Shown here: positions 47,464 to 59,400 of the stretch, in pieces
Position numbering within the stretch: the stretch's first letter is position 1
Layout of the letters: each line of letters opens with the position of its first letter
Source: Patiria miniata
Taxonomy: Eukaryota; Echinodermata; Asteroidea; Valvatida; Asterinidae
DNA length: 64,000 nt
Direction of reading: 5' to 3'
NCBI RefSeq assembly: GCF_015706575.1
Contig: NW_024037067.1
Location: 7,701,909 to 7,765,908 of the forward strand
The notes under the pieces: generated by a model
Databases searched by the model: none
What the model saw: only the letters and a program-made list of their open reading frames with translations
What the model was told of the DNA's origin: nothing
Translations under genes and position numbers: made by a program

Positions 47464-50400
47464 TCATCCTACCTTTGTATTCTTTGAAGGTAGAACATGA
47501 GTGACTGGTACTGTGACAATAAGATCAGTGGCTCTGGGCACAGACACATGAACCTGCATGCAGTAGGCAATCTATTAACAGAGAAGAAAATTACAAGAAC
47601 TGATTAAAACATTGAAGAGTTTGTAAAAGTGAAATGCGCAGAACTTGTCAAGTATGCCACAATTGTGAATTCAAGACATTGTCAATACGTTTGGGTATCA
47701 ATTTATTTACAAAGGCGTTTTGTTGTTACAGTTTCAGATCTGCATGACGTAAATAAGACTTTAAATTTTTTTTTTGAGGATGAAAAGCAAACTTGAGATT
47801 TTGATCATGCATCTCTAAGACTGCAGTTGGATTCTGTTTCCCCTAATAATACACTTGGTAAATAGGGCCGAATTTGCCTATGCCGGCCAAATCATTATTT
47901 GCATGCTATTAGAGCATTTTGAGGGCCATGAACTTGAGGGTTTGTAAAAAAGAAGGATGGAAGCCATCGCAGAGGACTGCGAGCTTGCATTTCTGTGAAA
48001 TTAGGATGGCATTGGGCCCTTATTGCTCTATTTTGCAATGGAGCGTTGGCGTTCCTTTTAAAAATGGCGACGAGCTTCAGGATTACTTTTAGGTGTGATC
48101 ATCTTTGGATGGAATTTGGCCCAAAAGTCATTAGTTAACCCATCAATCAGTGTTTTGCACATGGGCATAATTATCAATGGAGTCTATGGCAGTTTATTTA
48201 CAGGTCCCAACCTGCTGTACAAGTTGGTCTAGCGCCCTCTATTGACCTGTCTTGAAACAAAAAATTGCTTGATGGCCGCTATCAAAATGCCTCAGATCAA
48301 CGTTGCCATAGAACAACCATCCTGACTCAAGTATCATCCTTGAATGTTCTACTGGCATTTACACCTGCAATTGCCAATTTTAAAAATGCAGTAATGCCAC
48401 CAGAGCGTTATTGAGGGTATTTTGAAAAAAACATCAACCAAATGCAGTTGCGGAAACTTTGGCACCAGGACCCATGACATCTTGAGCACATCTCACACAC
48501 AGTTTAAGCTTGAATATAGCACAAGTGAGGCATGCTCAGGATTTCTGGAGTCCCAGAATGAGTTCCCAACACTGAGTTTCATTCATCTGGTTGATGGCAC
48601 CTCTACCGCCATGGTCAAGGACACTTGCCAAGGACGAGGGAACAAAAAACAAATACACTCTTGGACCTAGACTAGGTTTGTTGCAATGTCTTTTTACTTT
48701 TCTTAAAGACTTTCTTCAATGACTGCTCAATCATGAATGGAGAGAACAAAAAACATGCACATCAATGAAATATCCCAGAGAGGTCCATCCTACACTAAAT
48801 GATAGATGTCTTCTTCATTGATGAAGTTGACCCTGATAATAACTTTTGCCCCCGAAGACTAATTCTAGCAGGTCACCAGTTGAAACACTACTTTTAAGCT
48901 GGTGATGATAATTACAAGACCTTAATTCTTTCGCTACGGCGAGCCGCTGACAGCGGCACATACAAATTGTACAGGTCGTACGGAGAGCCGCTGGCAGCGG
49001 CTCGGTTGCGTCGCTATGAATAAACAGGGTATCCCCATGACGTAGGCCATATCTACATAATTTATATCGTATAACCTCTGACCCTAGTTTGAGCCGCTGC
49101 CAGCGGCTCTCCGTCTGGCTGGGGTGCGCTTTTTGTTATTGTGAGCAGTTTGTTTACGGAGATACATTCAAAGATGGCGGCGCCCACATCGACGCTTGGC
49201 GGAATTTTCAGCTTTTAATTACGTCCAGTTGGGACGAAAAAGGTAAATTTAATTCCCCGTAGCGAAAGAGTTAAAAACATTTCATATTCATGCAGGGGCG
49301 TAGCCAGATCTATTTGAAAGGGGGGGGGGGGGCAACAAATTTGCCGACAGACCCTCTGTGCTTGAAGGTAACCAGGATTTTTTCCTTCCAGCTGGCTGTG
49401 GCAACATTAAAGGTGAGGGGGGGGGGGGCTGGATACCATGCATCTGACTATTTGAGATTTGGAGGCACTGTTCAAAGCAGAGGATCTTGGACATTATTGG
49501 GCTATTCTGCCAAGCCCATTATTTGTATTTTCATTGGGTGGTCAATTTGCTGACTGAGGCTCTAAATCCCCCTTCTCGACCCAATTCGCTATGCCACTGT
49601 ACAGCGTGAGTAAAAAAAAAAAAAAAAACCCAAATGTCGGGCCCATTGTTTTAGTGAAGTTCGGTATGTAGCACTTTCCAAATCTAGGGTATGAAAGCCC
49701 AATTCATAAGCTTTCTTTTAGTACAAGAACTATTCAAATCACTAATGTACTTTTCAAGTCACTGATTTTTAAACACAACCACCGTTTTAAGGTTCCATCC
49801 ACAGATCACAAAAAAGTTCAGTGTTCTTTCAGCAAAACGAAAACAAATCACATAAGGATGTGTGTGAATTGTTTTCATTTTGCTGAAAGAACACACACCT
49901 TTTTTGTGATCTGTGGACGGAACTTTAAAACGGTGGTGGTGTTTAAAACTCCGTAACTTGAAAAGTGCATGAGTGATTTGAATGATTCTTATACTAAAAG
50001 AAAGCTTATGAATAGCGCTTTCGTATCCTAGATTTTGCTACATGCAGAACTTCAATAAAACAATGTTCCTGACATTTGGGTTTCATTTTTTTTTTTACTC
50101 ACCCTGTATTCATGCTAAGGTCAGCAACTTCACTGATACAGAGACATGCGAAGATAGGCACAGACAAACAAAACTGCACTCAAACGTAGAAGATGAACAT
50201 AAGATAACAAGACTTACTCTTAAATAGCTTCCTATGGTGGAGGGAGGCAAGAGGGAACCGTCAGGATTGGAAAGGTGGATATCATACGTCCTGCAAAAAG
50301 ACAAATCATAAAAAAAATATTGGCAATCTTCAAAATCTGTCTTATCTTAAATCACTGGTGCTTTCTGTGACTTTTCTCTGTACCAATTGTCAAAGCAGAT

Positions 50401-53400
50401 AAACAATTGTTCCCTGTCGATATCACTATGCACTGGCACATCCATTACATTTTGAATATTTCAACAATTCTTGATTGGCCATATCCAAGGTGGTGCTATA
50501 ACGTCAGTCTCGGTCATGAGATGTACAATTACAGCAAAGAGCACGAGTTCAACATGGAAAGCAGCACCCCCGGCTTACAAAGTGTGTCAGCTCTACTTTC
50601 ATGCCCCTACTCTACAAGATTGTTTGATGGTTATTGGTTTTCTTTTTTGTGGTGGTGGGGTGGTGGTGGGGGGGGGGGATGAGTAATCACCCCCCCCCCC
50701 CCTCTTTCTAACCATAAGAACTTGTATGCATGTTACTAGAAAAATTCTCAAATTTCCATTCCTGAAATAAAGTCATATCTTATTGCAAATTTTGGTTCAT
50801 TACTTAAAGCAATGAACTACTCAGCCATCCTAATTGAAAAATCCTGGTCACAAATGGTGACAGAAGGATGAACAAATGTCTTACTCACCAGTCACGGTTT
50901 TCCTTCGGTGTGACCGAGCCCAGATTCTTGTAGCAGATTTCTTCAGCATCTATGGAGACCTCGTCTTGAAGTCGGACCCTTGCGTCTCCACGGTGAGTGG
51001 CGTAAATCAAAGAAGATTTGGGATCTTCCTTGAATTGTTCTTGATCAACCCAACAGCCGTACATCCAGACCGTTCTCTTGAGCTAGGAAATACAAACAAA
51101 CAAACCATGTTTCTCAGTTTTGTAAGTTTACACAAGTTGTACCAGTGAATGGTAGAAATGCAGTACATCTGCATCTGTATGCTTCTGTACAAACACTAGT
51201 CTAGGGGCTAGACATTGTTATGGTTTGATACGAGATAACCTGTGGCAGTGAGCCACGGACTTGTCAGGAACAACGTCTACGGAATCTCCTGGAATCTCCC
51301 CCCGTTAAATTGTTGAACAAAATGGTTGGCAATGTCTAGTGTTTGACTTGTTTTGATTTTTGGACCGAAAATATTTATATTTTTTGACCGAAAAGGTATT
51401 TATGAATGGGAATAAATATGTGCTTGGTCGGTATAGACCGCTTGCAGACGCGTTCGAAAATTGACGCGCTAAGGTGAGCGACGCCATGTTATGGGACAAA
51501 ATGAGCGTGGATAGATATACGCCTGTCCCACAACATGGCGTCGCGCGCCTTCGCGCGTCGCTTATCAAACGCGTCTGCAAGCGGTCTATTAAACACTCTG
51601 TTTAAGACCGGTTGGAGTCTGGAGTGCTGATAGTTACCTGAGGCGAAGCCGAGGGTAATTATCAACCATCCAGACTCCCACCGGTCTTAAACAGAGTTTT
51701 TAATACCTCCCAAACACACATTTATGCCCTTAATAAAAAACGTTTTGTCATTATTCTACAAACAGTGCATTCCTAGAACTTGTCAAAAGTACATCTAAAC
51801 AGAAAGATTGGGTGGGGCTCCAAACCACAACTTCCAAGTGTAATTACAGACAAGCTTTTCAGTTTTGTTCATTTGTTAAAGGTAGAGTACATCATTTGCA
51901 GCAATCCAAAAAGTAACTGACAAAAGTATTGTTGAAAAGCTTACTTGGTTTAAAGATAGTAATGGCACTAAACTCCCTGTGAGATTATTCTTTCCGGCAT
52001 GCTGCCATTATGAAGAAAAACAATCAAAGAAGGTAATTTCAAACGATGCGTCTAAAGACGCCTTTTTGGAAATTTCCCTCAGTAATTCGTTTTTAATTCA
52101 GCGACTGGTGCGCGCAAGCGTTGACACGACGCACACGCACGCGGTTGCTACAATTGGTCGGTTCAGTGCGTGACATCGTGTAACTGCAATAGGCTGAATG
52201 AGAACGTGTCCCAGACGCTAATTTCAGGCGTAATTCAAAACATGACTCGGCAACTTTTGAATTGAAATCAAGATCCAAGAATATTGTTTTCTTGGAATAT
52301 ACAGCATTCACTGAACTAAAACTTCATCAGCTTAGTTGTAAAAGCACCCTTCTTTTGATTTTGAGCACATTAGTTGCTTCAAATGAAAAAAATGCACAAA
52401 AGACAAATGATGTACTCTTCCTTTAAAAAAAACCACACCAAATAGCACTGATGGGCGCAAGACTAGGCCTGGGCCAATTACGCACAATGAACCATTTGCG
52501 GTATGGTCATATTCGGAAATTGAAGTACTCGGAATACAAGTACTTGGACTCGTACTCGTACTTGTACTCGAAAGTACTCGTACTCGGAGACCTGAACTTG
52601 TAATCGGAAGTACTCGTACTCGTACTCGGTAACCTAAGTACTTGGCAGTACTCTGTACTCGGAAAAAAGTACTCGACTACAACACTGATGGGCGGCCTTG
52701 CATGACAAATAAACACAAAAACTTGCATTTATGCTTTATTGGTAACAATTACTTCATCAGATGCAAATTTGTTGATGACACAAACCGTATTGGGCGTTTT
52801 GTTATGCCTTGGGCCAGTCATTACAATGCTGTACTCACCCAGCATTTGACCGACTTGGCAAGCTCTGATGACTTGTTGTTCACATTAACACTCAGCTGCA
52901 TTGTTTCTCCCGTTGTGTAGACTGATTTATCCAACCTGCAGATCAACATGAAATGAGCTTGTCAACCTTGATAGTCCCAGAGGGCCAGGCAAGCGTCCTC
53001 TTTGTAAGAATCTCACTGATTGACTGACTGCCTATCACTTGTGATTTAGATTTGATACTTACATTTAAACCATTGCTATGACGTCACACTATTGTTAAAA
53101 GTGTGGATTCGGAACTACGAATATGTTACACTGGTCACAAAGTGTGGATTCGGAAGTACAAATCTTTAGTAAAGTGTGGATTCGAAATTACGAAATGTTG
53201 GACAATATGTTCTCCATAATGAGCAATAATAGGACCGTCTGCATGAAAACTTTACTTCCAAAATTACCAATGTATTTTCACTGTCAGATTCTCTGCCGTC
53301 ACTGCAAAAAAACACTTTTAGTCAGAAAGAAATGGTCGTCTGAACTATCCATGTTGATGTAAGGTGCCTACACACAAAATGACTTGGTTGTATGGGTGTG

Positions 53401-56400
53401 GCGATACACATGCTAAACACGCCACAATGCTTGATTACGTATAAGAGCCCCGAAGAACTCCCTTGTAAATTACCCTATTAAATGGCCACGACTCGACACA
53501 AGATATGCAAGTTTTTCATCTCCACTAACTGGACCGTTAATGACAATACTTCTTTTGATGCAATGATTTAAGTCGAAAAATACACTCACAAGTGTCGATT
53601 CTTAATTTACGATTTCACTCAGCGCATCGCGTCTCGTGAATTCTTAAATTACGAATCCACACTTTCTCGTGTGTTCTCCTTAACATATATCACACATTGG
53701 ACCAAACGTATCACATACATGATCTGTTTCTTAAAATGTCAAGTTGTAAGTACTGAATGCAATGGGGTGGACCACGGATATGACAGATTTTTGAATGTTC
53801 CAATCATATACACTTCCAATCATGTGCAATTTTTGATGACAGTTTTTGCTGCGTGTCCTAGATAGATAGCCTAGCGACTATTTTTAGCCTATCTGACTGA
53901 CTAAATGTCCAATCTGACTGACTAAATGACTGACTTGTAACTTAGAATGTGGTGAAGAGATCCGGGCAGTGCTGTCATATAGGATCACCCCCATAACGCC
54001 AATGAATGGGCTCAATTCTTCCCATTGCGTAGACCAGATGCATGAACAGACTTCCAGTGAATAGCCATTCAGAATCATCTGAGTAGCCTTTTGTGCACTC
54101 TGGGTCCATCTTTACTAGGTTGACCTTGTTTTGTTGTTCTATTGATTGTTACAGGTTTCAGCTGTGTCCTGCTTCAACATTCCCCCATTGTTTCAGCTGG
54201 TTAACAATGATAGAACTTTGCTTAATTTGACATTTCATTTGGTCGCCTACAGTGCTTTGGCTGGGTAAAAAATGTTACCAAGTCCAGCAAATGCAGCCAC
54301 CTCTTCCACTTACTCAGCCATGAGGGATAACCCCCCTCGGTCGTAGCAAAAACAGGTCTTGATCATCTTTTCATCCATGTAGGCAACTTTGAGGACGTCA
54401 TCTGTCCTCTTGCCCAGACAGACGAAGGTCTGGGTGTCACTGAGTTTGTCCCCGGCAGTGGCTGTGACTCTGTAGGTGACACTGCCATGCCAGCTGTCCT
54501 TTGGGCAGGAAATGGAGGTCGTGCCTGAATGTTACAGGAAGGAAGACAAGGCTATACATGTATCTGTGTCTTCAGTCAAGGTTAAGCTACGGATGAATAT
54601 GGGCATTTGATCATTGTACACACGAGGCCCCCTTCAATGGAGAAACCATTGTGCCAGGCCTGTATTATCCAATAGGCACAGTGGGCACTGTGCCTAGGGC
54701 CTACGAAACATATGGGGGCCTACGAAAAAATGGAGGTCCTATGAAACACGTACAGTGCCAACAGGCTTTTTGAGCTACCAGTTTGGACTGGCTTGCTCAG
54801 TACAACTTAAAACATGAAATGTGTGCTGGTGTTTAGCATAGAGCAAAATATGACCTACAGAAAACTGGTGTCTAGGGCCTACAGAACACTGGTGCCTAGG
54901 GCCTATGGAATAGTTAATCCAGCCCTGCATTGTGCACACTATTGTACAAAGCAATTCCCCTGTGACGAATTGTAAGAACAATAGCTAGCACAATGCTTTC
55001 GCCACTGAAGGGAGCCTTTGTGAAGAATTGGTAGTGTGCTTGGGTTGTCTACATTTGTACTCAAAGCAGAACCCCCCCCAAAAAAAAAAGGAAAAAAAAA
55101 AGGTTTTTAACATTAAAACATGTTTTAAGTTTTATGCAAATTTTATAATCAATTTGGGTCCATATCAGTAAGTAACATTTATCAAAATGAAAAGCTGATT
55201 GTTTTTTTTTTCACACAATATTTGATTTGAAGGTTTACACAGTGAAGTCAGCAGTAAAAGTGAGTTTGCGGTTGTACCATGTGACAAGAAATGTGTGACT
55301 TTGAGTGGTTCTGAAAAGAACCGGGGAACTCAACGTTTCATTTGTCTCTGTGCCCATGGGTCACAGAGACAAATGCATCAATGTACAATGTATGCTGTAT
55401 ACCAGGAACTTTCCATCATCTTTTCGTTTTGCTGTAACTTTACTACAACTCTCCTTGTTTGATAATACACAGTTTTCAACTGATGAAATGATGTAAACTA
55501 CTCTATTGTCTTTTCTCCTGACACCTAGGACTCTGTTAGGGGCGGCGAAATGTTTTTCAAACTGATGGCTAACACCAAAAAGGGGCACTTGCTCAAAAAA
55601 GGGGCACCTTCCGTCGGTGTGAAAGTAGAGGAAAAGAATATGGTTCTGTTCCCTACTTATGTAGAGAGACCTTTTTTGCTATCTCGAGAGGGGCAATGTT
55701 GCTTATGATGGTCAGTGCAGTGACAATTTTATTTGCGTGAAGAACACTATTATTTTTTTAGGGGCCAGTTTTCCCCATCTTGAGAGGGGGAACACGTTGC
55801 GAGGGGGAACTAATTGTGCTTTCGAGGGGCAGTTTCCCATCTCGAGAAGTCCCCCCCCCACAGTTCCGCCGCCCCTGTCTACTGTTCTTTTATTATTCCA
55901 TTGTTAACAGGTTTGCTTATGGTGCACGCCCAGGACTTTATATTGTATTTCTTACAGTTTCTATTGTTATACATGTACATGTAGTTCTATTTTTTTTTTT
56001 GCAACCCCTCTCAATTGGTTTTTACACAATTTACAACTAAGGTCAGCTTTCTTTTAACCGAGGACGTAATAACTTTCATTAACATTGTTTTGTTTGTTTT
56101 TTACATTGTTTTGTTTGTTTGGTCTTTGATATCCACCATGAACATGGTTGACTCGGAAAGGATGTAAGTCTGTCAGATTGCATCGTGGTACTTTCCGTGC
56201 CATCCACTCATGGGCATCAAAAGAGGGGGTGTGACCCCCCCCCCCACACACACACCATTATCTTTTTCTTTTGGCTGGCAAAAAAATGTCATTCTGTAAG
56301 AAATACCGTGTGTCTATCGACAAATATGCTGCAACAAAGAGTGCCACCTGCTATCTGATGGTGTCCAATATTTTCTGCACTGAAAAATGTTTCTAATAGT

Positions 56401-59400
56401 CAGATGGGCCTTCCCCCCCCCCATCACATCCCCACTTTCCAGGCTACCTTCTAGCACAGAGGCTCTGTCAGTAAATTGGTTGTCACAACATGGAAATTAA
56501 GCTCCCATGACTTTTAGTACAAACTGACATTATTTTTATTTCATTTATTAATTTCCTATTTCCTCTTCATAAAAAAATATACTAGCACAAGAGATTGCCT
56601 ACAAAGCAGTAATTTTGGCAAAAAAAACCTTAAACGATAGTTTGTGCATGTAGGACACATGCCAGTACAAAATATTCACTATGAAACTGTGAGTCTTTAC
56701 TTATATGTTTGATTATTGAACTATGTACTAGTATTTCATGACAGACCCGTCATACAAACTCTTGGACAAGGTCAAGAGAGGGCAGTTCATGGAAATACTG
56801 GCCAGAAACAAAACCGTACTTACTGGGGAGTTTCGGTTTCAGTTTGTAGTGGAAGGGAAACTTGTAGTAGCCAACAGGAAGCGGTTCTGAAACAAAGAAG
56901 GAAATAAACAACATTGTAGGTAGGGTAATTGGCCATTGTTATCAGGTGTTTGGGGATATTTCCTTGCTAGATGGTTTGTCATATATCCTGGATTGTCATT
57001 ATTATTGAATGATTTTTTTTAAATTAATTTGTTCCTATTTCATTTTTCATTTTTTTTAAACAAAATTTCTGTTCAACCAGTAACATGAGTAAGACTCAAC
57101 TACATGCCTTAAAATTGAAAAGGGGCTGTGTAGAAAACCAAATATCCAAATATTTGATCATCCGTCAAATATCTAAATAGCAATTTTCTAATTGAAATAT
57201 TCCCCCAAAAATGTGAGAAGTCTTGAGAAGATGAAGAAAATGTCTATGTTGTTATTTCAATCATATATATATTGTGTGGTTTTATTGTTTGTCAAATGTG
57301 TCATTTTTGGTTGAGTCACTTGAAGGGACACTACGTCCTGCAATACGCAAAATCGTCTTTTCTCGGGAACGGTAAGACATAAGGTTGGTTTCCTTTCAAC
57401 CAGATGTTTGAAATAGGATAAGTAAACATCTAAATCATGACATTTTCGGGGATTTCAGGACGCAGTGCCCCTTTAATTACATGCATGACTTGAGAGCTTA
57501 ATTCTGTGAGGAATACTACCTTGAATTACATCTTTAAAATCTTTCAAATATCAGCTAGTCGTCAGCTCCCTTGATAAATATATATTGATGCATACAAGAT
57601 GTTCCAAATATTTCAATAAGCTCATTGTCAATTTTCCACAGGAACCCCCAACCCTGATTGGCAGCCAATTAATTTCCTATCAGCACAATTAATTGAGGCT
57701 GTAAAACTTGATTAGTGCGGTGCAAATATTCACATTTTTTTTATCAAATCCAACCCAAATTTGAATAATCCAATACTAAATTATTTGAGAAATGCAAATC
57801 ACTCAACTTAGTTGGTAGAGGTTGCATAAATTAGCGTGGTGTCAGGGTGGAGTTTGCCTTGGTCAAGGCGTTCGTCATTATTCGTCCATACGCGGTAAAC
57901 GATCGGCGGCATATCCTCGTTATACGTTATGCAGTGCATTCATCAATCAATCAATACTTTATTTCCACTCAATCAAATAACAATACATGGAAAATGGGTA
58001 TAATTAGAGTGAAGGGCGATTAAGTGGTGGGGGCCTCCAAAAAGCAGGGCTTGTCGAGTAGAGACCCCCATAATGTGCATAGCTTAAAGGATTAGATTAA
58101 ACAGACATAGTTAAATTGAATGCTATACACTAAGTAATAATGACTAAGTTACACAAGCAACAAGGACTAGGACAAAGACGAGGACGTACTGCACAGCAGT
58201 ATAGGGTATTGTTCACGAAGATCAACCAACATGAGGGGTTATGATAATAAGGTAAATAATATAAATGGACTGTATTCAATCAAGTCAAATCAACCGTTTT
58301 GATATTTTAAAAATACAGCACAAACAGCGACCTCATGCGGCCACACGTTGTGTGTCGTTGTATCACATTATATTACACACTACGCTTATCTGTATTCGCA
58401 TATGAGGTCGTGCGCTGGAAATCTAGCGCAAAATAAAGAAAAACATAAGCTTTCTTGCACGATTGGTCCAAGGCGTTCGATTGAATCCAAATGACTTGCA
58501 TAAAATAGTGGCCGCATGAGGTCGCTGTTACATGCTGTATTTTTAATGCACTACATAGCGAGGATATGATGAGGATCGTTTACCGTGTAAGGACGAATAA
58601 TGACGAGTCCCTTGACCAAGGCTAGGGTGGAGTTAAAATGGGGTCTAGGGATTGGAGTTCATCAATGAATATCAGAAATGACACTGTAAAACTTTTCAGG
58701 ATATTTCCAATATTTAGTTATACACAATATTATTACAGATGTTTCATATGAAACCAAAAAAAAACCACACACACGAAACACTTAAGTCTACCGAATATGC
58801 ATTACACAGCATGACAAAACATATTCCATTTAATCCTGATTTGTTTGTTTTTTCATGCAAACCACAGGTGTTTTTAAATCAAAAAGGAAATAACACTACA
58901 CTACTTTACCCCCAAATGAGTCACATTTCAACCAGTCCAGCGAAATTGCTAATCATATCCTGTATAGAGCATTCTATGAAAACATCTTGTTCATGCAAGA
59001 GGGATTTTTTTGTGACTCACATCTGAAAAACCCACAATCATTTTTTGTTCCTTGGCACTGCCTAACCCCAGTGTGGTGTGAAAGTCCGACTCTATGAAAT
59101 ACAGACTTATTGTATACAGTGGAACGCCGCTATAACGAACATCGCGAGATCCACAGAAATTGTTCGTAATAGCGATCGTTCGTTATAGCTATTTTAAGCT
59201 TCCGGTGCTCTGGTACTCACTTTTCAATAAATGGCGCCCTTCATAATTTCACCCTGCACGCCCTGGTACAAGTGGTAGTTACTGAAAGACAACTTCGAAC
59301 ACGTGCCGGCCATTGAATTATGTAATTACACATTTTTGAGCTTACTACCTACATCGATGTGGTGGCTTTCCCCTTCTATGCCTTGGGGAAATAATAGCCA

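Larger units (their letters stand above)
47572..50217 (-). other. Arrestin-like intron 9 (2.6 kb)
   Basis: Contains a TTA-flanked element with three copies of a palindrome (48925-49270) and a long foldback element (49602-50106), plus two G-tracts near 49320 and 49420. The stretch 47572-48920 shows no supported feature. Confidence 0.65.
51083..52838 (-). other. Arrestin-like intron 7 (1.8 kb)
   Basis: Nearly all transposon-derived: a fragment of the 19-kb MULE-like element (51198-51300), a foldback-family copy with a nested MITE (51305-51750), a TTAA element (51876-52426) and a GTACTC-type simple repeat (52514-52680). Confidence 0.65.

Noticed and set aside
47554-47571. Alternative acceptor TGCATGCAG for arrestin exon 10
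   Set aside because: It would remove IAYCMQ, which fits the conserved final strand; the upstream TTAATAG acceptor has a better pyrimidine tract.
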